Below, piece by piece: positions 27,327 to 33,042 of a stretch of DNA of 33,042 bases. Made by a program: the position numbers and the translations under genes. The notes below the pieces were generated by a model that was not told the DNA's origin, made no database searches, and saw nothing but the letters and a program-made list of their open reading frames with translations. Each line of letters begins with the position of its first letter. The first letter of the stretch is position 1. The DNA comes from a virus. The stretch is from positions 1 to 33,042 of IMG/VR virus record IMGVR_UViG_3300017772_000061; one strand, written 5' to 3'.

Positions 27327-28053
27327 AAATGCCCCACCCAGACGCTTCACCCTCGATTAAAAATCGCTGATAGAAAGCAGGACGCGACATTTTCACTAAC
27401 TCTCCTGATTTTCGGATGTCATGTCCGCCACGGTGCATGTCGGGCTTGCCCATCGGATCCATCGCAATGAATTCGTCTTTGTTGTACCCGACAATTACGC
27501 TCCAGTGACCACACCCGTTACTGTCACAAACGGCAGGATTACCCTCGGTGAAATCACCGCGATGAAGCCAACCAACCATTAGCGGTCTACCGGCGTCAAT
27601 CTCAATCTCAATATCCTCAACCCTGATGTTTCTACGAAACTCAGCATCCAGACCAAGAGCCCTCAACGCAGAAACCTGAGCGTGAACTTCAGTTGTATCG
27701 CCATGCTTTCTACGAAGTTGACGATAAGCGCCTTGGCTCTCTACAGCTCGATGAAACGAAGCGACCATCGCAGCCGCTGCGTCAAAACACTCCCGGTAGC
27801 CATAGCCGGTCTGACTGTCTAACTGGCTGTAATACGGAACTCCGTAAACTTGCTGGCTTCGGCCTGTGGTTTTCCAGGTTTGAAACCACCCCGCTTCTTC
27901 GTCCAACAGGTTTTGATCTAGAAGCGAGTCCTCTAGTTCTTTGATCGCTGCCATCTGATGCGGTGTTTCCCGGAACCATCTGAAGAACGGCAGCAGACTT
28001 AACGGCACAACAACGCTCGACAACAAAACTACCGTGATAATGCCGGAGAACAT
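27313..28053 (-). CDS. Membrane-anchored C39-like cysteine peptidase
   Basis: This 246-aa protein has an N-terminal hydrophobic segment (SGIITVVLLSSVVVPLSLL, residues 3-21) that would anchor or export it. Residues about 70-205 match Peptidase_C39_2: YGVPYYSQLDS, then ECFDAAAAMV (Cys89), DSNGCGHWSVIVGYN (His183) and FIAMDPMG (Asp199). The catalytic triad seems intact. It has an extra CDSNGC loop. In phages such enzymes may cut peptidoglycan cross-links or precursor peptides, so it is the best endolysin candidate in the window, exported or activated by the membrane anchor. It is close to holin-like genes. Bacteriocin-like processing is the alternative. Confidence 0.8.
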   Translation of the reverse strand: MFSGIITVVLLSSVVVPLSLLPFFRWFRETPHQMAAIKELEDSLLDQNLLDEEAGWFQTWKTTGRSQQVYGVPYYSQLDSQTGYGYRECFDAAAAMVASFHRAVESQGAYRQLRRKHGDTTEVHAQVSALRALGLDAEFRRNIRVEDIEIEIDAGRPLMVGWLHRGDFTEGNPAVCDSNGCGHWSVIVGYNKDEFIAMDPMGKPDMHRGGHDIRKSGELVKMSRPAFYQRFLIEGEASGWGIFVDR

Positions 28054-28148
28054 GATGTGTGCCTAGCTGCAAAACCGGTCATAAACATTGCGCCGCTACC
28101 AAGGACGAAGATCGAGACGCTAATCACGACAGCTAGTACAGATGGCAT
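28029..28148 (-). CDS. Small membrane protein (39 aa), holin-like candidate
   Basis: A 39-residue ORF from the ATG at 28148 to the TAG at 28031-28029. It starts MPSVLAVVISVSIFVLGSGA and continues with a second hydrophobic part, MFMTGFAA, then a short polar end. Nearly the whole first half is a transmembrane helix. It overlaps the peptidase start by 25 nt. A short single-helix protein next to a muralytic enzyme is typical of holin or pinholin genes. The call relies on hydrophobicity and context. Confidence 0.55.
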   Translation of the reverse strand: MPSVLAVVISVSIFVLGSGAMFMTGFAARHTSCSPALSR

Positions 28149-28152
28149 AAAG

Positions 28153-28326
28153 CTATTTTTCTACCCTTTCGGTCGGGAACAACAAGTTCTTCAAATAGGT
28201 GCAGGCCACATCGTCTAGCTCGTTGTCAGTTTGCTCGCTGAGTTTTACCAGACAATCAAGCAGCAGCTGTTTTACGGCCTTTGATTTAATGAATCCGAAC
28301 AGGAGTGGCTTTAGCAGTAAAACCAT
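28153..28326 (-). CDS. Small conserved phage protein (57 aa)
   Basis: This 57-aa ORF runs from the ATG at 28326 to the TAG at 28155-28153. It starts MVLLLKPLLFGFIKSKAVKQ, then LLLDCLVKLSEQTDNELDDV and ends LFPTERVEK. The hydrophobic start followed by LLDxLxKLxxQTDNxLDD is a recurring pattern in marine and enteric phage lysis regions, with no known function. It probably associates with the membrane. It fills a gap that looks empty at longer ORF cut-offs. The TAG is 4 nt before the ATG of the 39-aa membrane gene. Confidence 0.7.
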   Translation of the reverse strand: MVLLLKPLLFGFIKSKAVKQLLLDCLVKLSEQTDNELDDVACTYLKNLLFPTERVEK

Positions 28327-28350
28327 GAGATCACTGTATGTCTAATTACT

Positions 28351-28614
28351 CTAATTCCTATTGGCGTGTCCCTCAAGTCTCGCCACATCTTGTTCGAGCG
28401 TTGATATGCGTTGGAATAACTCTTGGTCCCTAACCCTCAGATCAGCGTGAAGCACATCCATTCGGTTGGCTAAATTATCGACAGCACTCGTGAGGCGCAC
28501 CAAGGAATCCCTCCCATGCTGGGTTTCGCGGTTGGCTGTTTTGAAGCTGGATGCAACAACCCCCGCACTAGCACCCGCCACAGCGGCCCAAATTTCTACC
28601 ACCATTCGACCCAT
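28351..28614 (-). CDS. Membrane/coiled-coil protein (lysis accessory or holin-like)
   Basis: This 87-aa protein has an N-terminal hydrophobic segment (VEIWAAVAGASAGVVASSF) and a long heptad-rich coiled coil (TSAVDNLANRMDVLHADLRV, RISTLEQDVARLEGHA). This one-helix-plus-coiled-coil plan recalls XhlA-type or spanin-like phage lysis proteins. The start of this gene and the start of the plus-strand gene at 28629 are only 14 bp apart, so their promoters must lie in the coding sequence. An internal ATG (28605) may be used. The coiled coil would face the cytoplasm or periplasm depending on topology. Confidence 0.62.
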   Translation of the reverse strand: MGRMVVEIWAAVAGASAGVVASSFKTANRETQHGRDSLVRLTSAVDNLANRMDVLHADLRVRDQELFQRISTLEQDVARLEGHANRN

Positions 28615-28628
28615 AGCTTGACTTCATC

Positions 28629-28910
28629 ATGGCAGAAACACCGCAGGCCAAGTCAGAAGACCAAGAGGATCAAGGTCATTCTTGGCTGGGCGATGTTGTC
28701 CGCGTAACCATCCTTTTGTGGTCAATGGGGATTTTGACGGCGAATTATTTGGGCATCTTTTCCCAATCTGTCGATCCAACTTTCCCGGCGTCTTTGCTAA
28801 CGGGGACGGCCGCTTCTTATTCGCCAGCACTCGGCAAACTTGGCAAAAAAAAGAAGGAGGACAACGGCGTTATCGTTGATAACAGCAAAAACAATGCCGG
28901 CATCAAATGA
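28629..28910 (+). CDS. Small membrane protein, unknown
   Basis: This 93-aa protein has an acidic/polar N-terminus (AETPQAKSEDQEDQGHSW), a hydrophobic segment (VVRVTILLWSMGILTANYLGIF) and a weaker second segment (FPASLLTGTAASYSPAL). A Lys-rich stretch (GKKKKED) and polar tail follow. It starts divergently, 14 bp from the minus-strand coiled-coil gene, and overlaps the next gene by 4 nt. The short topology fits a holin or a membrane adaptor, but it is on the other strand from the lysis candidates. It is the first gene of a plus-strand unit with three exported proteins. Confidence 0.65.
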   Translation: MAETPQAKSEDQEDQGHSWLGDVVRVTILLWSMGILTANYLGIFSQSVDPTFPASLLTGTAASYSPALGKLGKKKKEDNGVIVDNSKNNAGIK

Positions 28911-29431
28911 CCCGCACACTTTTGGTATTGGGCATCACTTTGTTAGCTGCCCCTGCCCACGCTGACATCAATCATGTTTTGACGCAATCAGCCCAGATCA
29001 GTGTTGATCAGGCGTACAGCTCAGCCACTCGGGGTGGCACGACTTACAGCAGCCAGGGCACCAACGTCACCCCTTCAGTGACTGATGGAGGGATGACAAC
29101 CAGCGGTCGCATTGGTGGCTTGGATATGTCCACCATTACTAGCGGCGTACCAGACATCGTGAACACCGATTACGACGTAACCACTTCTGGTTCGGCCTAT
29201 TCGATGACTGAGAGCTTGATTCTGGGTGACTCAATCCCAAGCACCGGAACAACAGTGACCAACGGTGTCGTTCCAGCCTTGCCGTCGATGATGACCACAA
29301 TTACTGGAGCTGGCGGCGAAACTGGATCGCTAGCAGCAACCGTCACTAGCTCTGGTCAGGCAACCGTGGTTGCTGGTGATGCTGGCACGTCTGCAATCCT
29401 GTCCACAAAAGTGGAGCTACAAATTGATTAG
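28907..29431 (+). CDS. Exported Ser/Thr/Gly-rich protein, paralogue A
   Basis: This 174-aa protein has a clear signal peptide (TRTLLVLGITLLAAPAHADI, cleavage likely after AHA). The mature part is rich in Thr, Ser and Gly with almost no charge: SSATRGGTTYSSQGTNVTP, then TSGRIGGLDMSTITSGVPD and GSAYSMTESLI. The pattern YS-x2-G-x-NV ... GG(L/V)(D/N)xS ... YSMTESL also appears in the next gene, so the two look like diverged paralogues. It is beta-rich and possibly extracellular or outer-membrane associated. No function is known to me. Confidence 0.7.
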   Translation: MTRTLLVLGITLLAAPAHADINHVLTQSAQISVDQAYSSATRGGTTYSSQGTNVTPSVTDGGMTTSGRIGGLDMSTITSGVPDIVNTDYDVTTSGSAYSMTESLILGDSIPSTGTTVTNGVVPALPSMMTTITGAGGETGSLAATVTSSGQATVVAGDAGTSAILSTKVELQID

Positions 29432-29855
29432 AGCTTGGCTGCTGGTTTTGTTGTTGCCTAGCTCTGCTTTGGCAGCACCAATCGTGCCGCAGTTCACGCA
29501 AGGTCAGCTCAACTCAAGATCGGAATCCACCACGATCATCAACGAAACAATTACGTCCCACAATTATCGAACTGGTTACAGCTACTCAGCAGCAGGTCAT
29601 AATGTTGAAACTGTTGGAGATGTTCCCATCTCGCCTGACGCTACCGTCACAAATAATCAGACAGTTGGTGGAGTCAACTTTTCATGGACAAGTCCAAACC
29701 TTGAAACTAAACCCCAATGGCAAGTGATCACACCCGGCGCAAGCTGGAGCCTTACAGAATCATTCATGGCTCCGGGTTTAGATGCAGTGACTACAATCCA
29801 ACGCACTATTCAAACCGAAACCGTAACCGAGTCACAGTCAGTGTTCTCGCAGTAA
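29424..29855 (+). CDS. Exported protein, paralogue B
   Basis: The start is probably the TTG at 29424, overlapping the upstream TAG by 8 nt: MIRAWLLVLLLPSSALAAPI, a signal peptide with ALA-A cleavage. A frame from 29370 is longer but would put the signal peptide inside. The 143-aa product has SYSAAGHNVETVGDVPISPD, then VGGVNFSWTSPNLETKPQWQ and GASWSLTESFMAPGLDAVTT. It aligns with the neighbouring paralogue A around GHNV/GTNV, GGVNFS/GGLDMS and SWSLTESF/AYSMTESL. It is Thr/Ser rich and uncharged, as expected for a secreted beta protein. The function is unknown. Confidence 0.68.
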   Translation: MIRAWLLVLLLPSSALAAPIVPQFTQGQLNSRSESTTIINETITSHNYRTGYSYSAAGHNVETVGDVPISPDATVTNNQTVGGVNFSWTSPNLETKPQWQVITPGASWSLTESFMAPGLDAVTTIQRTIQTETVTESQSVFSQ

Positions 29856-30493
29856 TTACTGCACTAAGTGGGCCGGTGCAAGCCAACACAACAGTGGCAA
29901 ATCCATCGAGTACATCAAGCGGCTCAGTGGTAAATAACGCCTATCAAATGATGACTGGACCACATCCCATTTATCGGATGAGTCAAGGTATTCAGTGCCC
30001 TGGTCCTACGTTATCGCTCAGTCCATTTGTTACATCTAGTCGAAACTTTGATCTACCCCATCAGTCAGTAACCAGAACACCTGTCTACTCAACAGCTGAT
30101 GCAGACGATAACGGTGAGCCGGACTCCCCAGGTAAGGTGCTTTACTACTCAGAAATGCCGCGATTTGAGAAAGATCGTAGATCAGTTAACTACGGAATAA
30201 CAGCAACGTTTTCGATGCCATTAGATGGTGGCCTTACTGCCAGGTGTAAACGTGCCGTAGAAACAAACATCGAATTACAGCAGCAGTTGCTGGCAACAAA
30301 ACGGCTGGAGTACGAATTGTTTCGCGCCAAGCAATGTGGGGACTTGGCTGAATCAAGAATACAATTCAGACCAGGCAGTCGATACGCCCAGGTTTGCGAA
30401 GACATTGTGGTTCACGTTCCACCCCAAAAAGTGATCCCACATGTTCACTCTATTTCCGCGCCTTCCGCTGATTCTTCTGACGTTGAAAAGTAG
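29717..30493 (+). CDS. Exported Cys-containing protein of the secreted cluster
   Basis: This 258-aa protein has a long basic N-region (residues 1-38, RRK and RNRNR) and then VTVSVLAVITALSGPVQANT, a signal-like segment. The only good start is the ATG at 29717, overlapping paralogue B by 139 nt, so the signal is unusually long. The mature part has QGIQCPGPTLSLSPFV, then NYGITATFSMPLDGGLTARC and a helical ETNIELQQQLLATKRLEYEL followed by KQCGD and QVCED. A beta region plus a helical part with several Cys recalls a recurrent cyanophage and marine cyanobacterial secreted-protein pattern. Its last 44 nt overlap a convergent minus-strand gene. Confidence 0.65.
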   Translation: MASDHTRRKLEPYRIIHGSGFRCSDYNPTHYSNRNRNRVTVSVLAVITALSGPVQANTTVANPSSTSSGSVVNNAYQMMTGPHPIYRMSQGIQCPGPTLSLSPFVTSSRNFDLPHQSVTRTPVYSTADADDNGEPDSPGKVLYYSEMPRFEKDRRSVNYGITATFSMPLDGGLTARCKRAVETNIELQQQLLATKRLEYELFRAKQCGDLAESRIQFRPGSRYAQVCEDIVVHVPPQKVIPHVHSISAPSADSSDVEK

Positions 30494-31160
30494 ACGGGCG
30501 ATCTTCCTTCTTGCGGGTTACGACCTCTTTTAGTTTCGTAATTACCTTTTTGACCAGCGGCTTGACGATACGCAGCAGAAAAGGCGTACTCAGTGCAGCG
30601 GTAGTAGCAAGCACGGCGATGCTTGCAGTTTGCGCTGCTTCAAATGGTGATGGTACGGCTTTGATTAGCTGCTCCGTTACCGGCACGTTTCGATAGACCT
30701 CTTTACAAACGCCATCTACCAATTCGTAGGACTCAAGAATTTTGCGGCCATCAGGTGACAAAATGCCAATCTCTGCAGCGTCTGGAGCAGGGCAATCGAT
30801 TTCTGGCTTTTTATCCTCTGGCGGTGGGTTTGGCTTTTGTGGCTTGGTTTCTGCTGGTGGCTTTTCTTGCTCTTGATTCTGAACAGGAGCTGCTTCGATA
30901 ATTTTAAGATCCCGTGGATTCCAATCCATCGGGTTATAGCTTGGGATCTCGCCTTCAGGACACGCTAGTCCAACACCATTCGGATCATCACGAAGCAGCG
31001 ATGGGTTGAGTTGTGCATCCCTATGGACGTAGGCACAACCAGGCACCTGATAAATCGGAGCAGGTGGTAACTCTGCTGTTATCGGTGGAACGTAAACGTA
31101 TGGCTCAGGAATTATTCGCGGTTCAATTCTTCGGATCTGTATGTCCGGGATGTCAGGCAT
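30450..31160 (-). CDS. Pro-rich membrane protein of cyanophage type
   Basis: This 236-aa protein has an N-terminal region with Cys residues (VPGCAYVHRDAQLNPSLLRD, GLACPEGEIPSYNPMDWNPR), a Pro/Glu/Lys-rich spacer (about 92-123), and a middle GRKILESYELVDGVCKEVYR. A hydrophobic segment (about residues 177-198, ASIAVLATTAALSTPFLLR) and a strongly basic C-tail with LVKKVITKLKEVV follow. The VPGCxYVHxD ... IPSxNPxD(Y/W)NPR ... GYELxxxxC combination is one I know from uncharacterised marine cyanophage proteins. It probably spans the inner membrane with a basic cytoplasmic end. Function is unknown. The gene ends inside the convergent plus-strand gene. Confidence 0.75.
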   Translation of the reverse strand: MPDIPDIQIRRIEPRIIPEPYVYVPPITAELPPAPIYQVPGCAYVHRDAQLNPSLLRDDPNGVGLACPEGEIPSYNPMDWNPRDLKIIEAAPVQNQEQEKPPAETKPQKPNPPPEDKKPEIDCPAPDAAEIGILSPDGRKILESYELVDGVCKEVYRNVPVTEQLIKAVPSPFEAAQTASIAVLATTAALSTPFLLRIVKPLVKKVITKLKEVVTRKKEDRPSTFQRQKNQRKARK

Positions 31161-31164
31161 CTAG

Positions 31165-31404
31165 TCAGAGCGGTGACTTAGGAAGCTCGACAGCTGGCCC
31201 TGTTGTTGTCGGTAACTCAGGCAGTACGTCATCGATCTTGGCTGGCACCATGTCAGTCACAACCTTGGTTAGCTCTAGCTTTAGCTCGCTCATGTAGCGC
31301 TTGGTTAGCGATGGGATGCGGCTGTAAAGCATCGTTGATCCGATCAATACGCCTACTGACATCGTGAACGATGCCACGGATAAAGCGTTAAAAACCTTTT
31401 GCAT
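31165..31404 (-). CDS. Small cyanophage-type membrane protein (79 aa)
   Basis: This 79-aa protein has one transmembrane helix: MQKVFNALSVASFTMSVGVL, then IGSTMLYSRIPSLTKRYMS. A charged region DDVLPELPTTTGPAVELP follows. The MQKVFNALSVASF start and the MxxLPxLPxTTGPA end are a pattern I recall in marine cyanophages, always short and uncharacterised. It precedes the Pro-rich membrane gene by 4 nt and may be co-expressed with it. A strong terminator lies only 16 nt upstream of its ATG, so its transcription must come from readthrough or an undetected promoter. Confidence 0.78.
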   Translation of the reverse strand: MQKVFNALSVASFTMSVGVLIGSTMLYSRIPSLTKRYMSELKLELTKVVTDMVPAKIDDVLPELPTTTGPAVELPKSPL

Positions 31405-31419
31405 AATCAGATGTGCAAG

Positions 31420-31456
31420 AAAAAACCTCTTCCCTGGTGTGAGGACAGGAAAGAGG
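31420..31456 (-). terminator. Rho-independent terminator after the beta-barrel protein gene
   Basis: On the minus strand an 11-bp stem (CCTCTTTCCTG with CAGGGAAGAGG, one T-G wobble) and a 9-nt loop are followed by TTTTTT. It lies 28 nt after the stop of the outer-membrane-like gene and 16 nt before the ATG of the small membrane gene. It is the best terminator in the window. Confidence 0.9.
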
Positions 31457-31483
31457 CCGTGTGTCTCCCTTTTAGAGACTAGC

Positions 31484-31846
31484 TCAGAAGCTGTATTTGG
31501 CTCCCACTTTTAATCCATAACCCGCGTCAACATCTTGGTATTTAGCGAACGAAATTTCGCCGTACATATCAACGTTGTCAGCAACAGCACCTGACAAACC
31601 GGTTTTACCAGAGAAACCAGTCTCAGCATCAGCGCCATCAACCATCAGAATTGATGGTCCGATCTGCGCAAAAAATGCACCAGATTCATACCCCACGCCA
31701 AGATCTAAAACTCCAGCAGTAAAGTCAGAGCCAACCCAGCCAGCGTTGTACTCAGGGTTTACGAAGAAGTTACCTTCTGCTTGGACAGGAGATCCCAGCG
31801 CAACAGCGCCAACGACGGCAGAACTCACAATCAATAGTTTGATCAT
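31484..31846 (-). CDS. Small outer-membrane beta-barrel-like exported protein
   Basis: The start is the ATG at 31846 (MIKLLIVSSAVVGAVALGSP), giving 120 aa with a signal peptide cut after VQA. A frame from 31879 would add an unlikely 11 residues. The mature part has alternating strands: NFFVNPEYNAGWVGSDFTAG, VLDLGVGYESGAFFAQIGPS, GKTGLSGAVADNVDMYGEIS and KYQDVDAGYGLKVGAKYSF, ending in Phe as outer-membrane barrels do. It looks like a small porin-type or OmpW-like barrel, or a phage mimic of one. With its own strong terminator it is probably highly expressed. It may alter the host envelope, exclude other phages or act at lysis; all are inference. Confidence 0.72.
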   Translation of the reverse strand: MIKLLIVSSAVVGAVALGSPVQAEGNFFVNPEYNAGWVGSDFTAGVLDLGVGYESGAFFAQIGPSILMVDGADAETGFSGKTGLSGAVADNVDMYGEISFAKYQDVDAGYGLKVGAKYSF

Positions 31847-31923
31847 TTTTGGGAAGAGAAACGTTTTCCGTAGGTACATTAACCGCCCTAGTCAATGGAC
31901 GGTTTTGGATGTGATCTACAGGG

Positions 31924-32118
31924 TCAGTTTTCATCCATTCCAGGGAACGTTGAGTAGTGCTTTTTGTGCAGTCCCGTGTAAAGACCACGCTTTGGGTGAT
32001 CTGGCTTGTCCCGCCCTTCCAGCATAAAAAGCATCTCCATCCATTCCACACGATTCCGCATCGCAGTTAAATCTTCTGCCCCTGGCTTGCAGGGGATCAT
32101 TGGATCGGGTCTTTGCAT
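31924..32118 (-). CDS. Small conserved protein (64 aa), unknown
   Basis: The start is the ATG at 32118 (MQRPDPMIPCKPGAEDLTAM), 4 nt after the stop of the neighbouring gene. A frame from 32226 only reads through that gene. The sequence AEDLTAMRNRVEWMEMLFML, then GRDKPDHPKRGLYTGLHK, forms a helical core and a basic tail. I recall a related pattern in marine cyanophages (IPxxPGAEDLTAMRNR). It is coupled to the 110-aa gene. Function is unknown. Confidence 0.66.
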   Translation of the reverse strand: MQRPDPMIPCKPGAEDLTAMRNRVEWMEMLFMLEGRDKPDHPKRGLYTGLHKKHYSTFPGMDEN

Positions 32119-32122
32119 TAGA

Positions 32123-32455
32123 TCACCAGCCTGCAGGCTTGCCAGATGCTTGGGTCGGTGTGACCTGCTCTGTGATGCGTGCAGCAAGCTGCGTTTCGAT
32201 CTCAGTGACTTTCTCAGCACCACCAAGTTTGGCTTGAACAGCAGCCACGATGTCAGCCTCAGTTAGATCTTCAAAATCAGCCAAGGTGCTAGGGCGATCC
32301 AGGCCGATGCTGCCGTAAGCGCCAGAGTTGTAAGCGTTGCCCTCAGAGTCAACTTGATCGCTGATTCCGGTCACGGTGTAATGGGCCGTATGTGCAAAAT
32401 CGTCGCTCACATCACGGTTTAGATCGACAATTTTCCAAACGTAGGTGTTTGCCAT
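32123..32455 (-). CDS. Virion-associated-like small protein (110 aa)
   Basis: This 110-aa acidic protein begins MANTYVWKIVDLNRDVSDDF and has AHYTVTGISDQVDSEGNAYN and GAYGSIGLDRPS. A helical ADFEDLTEADIVAAVQAKLG region and a low-complexity Gln/Thr tail follow. The pattern YxWxIxxLxR ... VxGxD ... xYGSxGL ... YxDLTExxVxxWV is found in many marine phages near tail fibre genes, usually unnamed. It lies directly after the fibre gene on the same strand, separated by a hairpin. It may be a fibre-associated or capsid-surface protein, by context only. Confidence 0.72.
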   Translation of the reverse strand: MANTYVWKIVDLNRDVSDDFAHTAHYTVTGISDQVDSEGNAYNSGAYGSIGLDRPSTLADFEDLTEADIVAAVQAKLGGAEKVTEIETQLAARITEQVTPTQASGKPAGW

Positions 32456-32488
32456 GAAAAAAGAGCAATAAGGCCAGTGTAACTTGAG

Positions 32489-32510
32489 CGCCCCACGTTG
32501 CCATGGGGCG
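32489..32510 (-). terminator. Hairpin after the tail fibre gene
   Basis: A perfect 7-bp GC stem (CGCCCCA with TGGGGCG, 8-nt loop) begins 5 nt after the fibre stop. It is not followed by a clear U-run, so it may be a weak terminator or a stabilising 3' structure. The same hairpin can be read on either strand. Confidence 0.5.
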
Positions 32511-32515
32511 GTTTA

Positions 32516-33042
32516 CTATCCAGCCTCAAGGGCTGCAACTTTGGTTTCTAGGGTTTCAATTTTTGCAATTGCTTCTTGTAATGCTGCAGTTAGCAACGGA
32601 ACAAGTTTGGCTTGATCAATGCCTTGCATTTCTTCGCCATCCTTCTCACCTGTTACAGCTTCTGGCACGACAGCCTGGGCTTCGTGTGCAAGGAAGCCAT
32701 CAACTGTTTTATCAGCGTTGATTATAAAATTAAACCGCTTCGGTGATAACTGTTTGACGCGAGTAATTCCATCAGCAATGTCAACAACGTTTTCTTTTAA
32801 GCGATAGTCAGAGCTTGTGTTAAATGAAGTTGATGAGGCTGTGCTTTTGATGCTTCCAACTTCTGTAAGGGCGGCGTTTTGAATCGAAATTTGCGTTGCA
32901 GTTTGCCCTCCTGTCGCATAACTGTGCGACATTTGTATATTTGAGTGATTGGCATTAACCGTGCATCTAAAATATGCAACTTGACCATCATTCCCTACAG
33001 AAAATTTCTCAGCAGCAACTGCAGTGGTTCGGTTGATAAAAA
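32516..33042 (-). CDS. Tail fibre C-terminal part with S74 intramolecular chaperone (partial)
   Basis: The frame is open to the right edge, so the 5' part is missing. Visible is INRTTAVAAEKFSVGNDGQV, then SHSYATGGQTATQISIQN, then SSDYRLKENVVDIADGITRV and LSPKRFNFIINADKTVDGFL. AHEAQAVVPEAVTGEKDG and a C-terminal coiled coil (IAKIETLETKVAALEAG) follow. SSDYRLKENV carries the Ser-x4-Lys dyad of the S74 endosialidase-type chaperone that folds and then self-cleaves from the trimer. Its place on the same strand as the tail genes supports a fibre or spike. The receptor-binding part is off the window. Confidence 0.93.
   Translation of the reverse strand, partial: FINRTTAVAAEKFSVGNDGQVAYFRCTVNANHSNIQMSHSYATGGQTATQISIQNAALTEVGSIKSTASSTSFNTSSDYRLKENVVDIADGITRVKQLSPKRFNFIINADKTVDGFLAHEAQAVVPEAVTGEKDGEEMQGIDQAKLVPLLTAALQEAIAKIETLETKVAALEAG

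Noticed and set aside
27119-27337. 72-aa ORF on the minus strand
   Set aside because: Trp/Cys/Val-rich composition looks like a shadow of the overlapping 41- and 74-aa frames. No SD and no coupling.
29370-29423. Earlier ATG start for exported paralogue B
   Set aside because: It would put 18 residues of low-quality sequence before the signal peptide and overlap the upstream gene further. The TTG at 29424 fits better.
31847-31920. Promoter for the outer-membrane-like protein gene (TTGACT near 31893)
   Set aside because: A -35-like TTGACT is present, but no acceptable -10 lies 16-18 bp downstream, so it is not called.
1-33042. Prophage or temperate lifestyle
   Set aside because: No integrase, excisionase, CI/Cro-like pair or attachment site was seen. 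Part of the genome is missing, so temperate genes outside the window cannot be excluded.

Overview
The window is most of the genome of a tailed phage with a long non-contractile, lambda-type tail (siphovirus morphology). It almost certainly infects a marine picocyanobacterium (Synechococcus/Prochlorococcus clade). The tail genes follow the lambda order G/GT-H-M-L-K-I. Several small genes at the right end (79-aa and 236-aa membrane proteins, the 110-aa protein, the secreted cluster) resemble families I know from marine cyanophages. I see no integrase, excisionase, tRNA, CRISPR array or insertion sequence, and no DNA polymerase. The left edge cuts a lambda gpI-like gene and the right edge cuts a tail-fibre gene on the same strand, so the missing segment probably holds the lambda gpJ-like host-specificity protein and the rest of the fibre, on a circularly closing map.

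Layout. (1) 1-15.2 kb, minus strand: the complete morphogenesis block. Read in the direction of transcription it runs terS, terL, portal, a small unknown gene, minor head protein, four tiny basic proteins plus a DUF6321-like basic protein, scaffold, major capsid, a capsid-decoration-like protein, head-tail connector genes, tail terminator, tail tube, the tail chaperones G and GT (joined by a -1 frameshift at A AAA AAC), tape measure, and tail-tip genes M, L, K, I. (2) 15.2-18.7 kb, minus strand, translationally coupled upstream of terS: three enzymes that look like one DNA-modification module. They are a ParB-methyltransferase fusion with an unusual CPPY motif, a GNAT fused to a 2-oxoglutarate/Fe(II) hydroxylase of the aspartyl/asparaginyl hydroxylase type, and a short fold-type-II PLP enzyme. 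(3) 18.7-22.96 kb, minus strand: small unknown genes and a RepA-like hexameric helicase. (4) 23.0-26.9 kb, plus strand: a replication/recombination operon with a RecB-type PD-(D/E)XK nuclease, Zn-ribbon protein, winged-helix protein, AT-hook protein, RusA resolvase, ERF annealing protein, a ribbon-helix-helix protein and an SSB-like protein. (5) 26.9-28.6 kb, minus strand: small proteins, a membrane-anchored C39-like cysteine peptidase and holin-like membrane proteins, a likely lysis module. (6) 28.6-30.5 kb, plus strand: a small membrane protein and three exported proteins, two of them apparent paralogues. (7) 30.4-33.0 kb, minus strand: proline-rich and short membrane proteins, a small outer-membrane beta-barrel-like protein with a strong terminator, two small conserved phage proteins, and a fibre ending in an S74 chaperone.

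Two signals stand out. First, the ParB-MTase / GNAT-2OG oxygenase / PLP-enzyme module has the set of activities expected for adding an amino-acid-derived group to a base, and it is co-transcribed with the packaging genes. Second, the rare palindrome TGGCGCGCCA occurs four times within 5 kb. Two copies sit at the identical position in the 17-bp spacer of sigma70-like promoters, which also share a duplicated 23-bp leader ending in the start codon. A third plus-strand copy has a similar arrangement. Together they look like a previously unrecognised operator/promoter family controlling the early region.

All functional calls are from reading the sequence; no database search was run.
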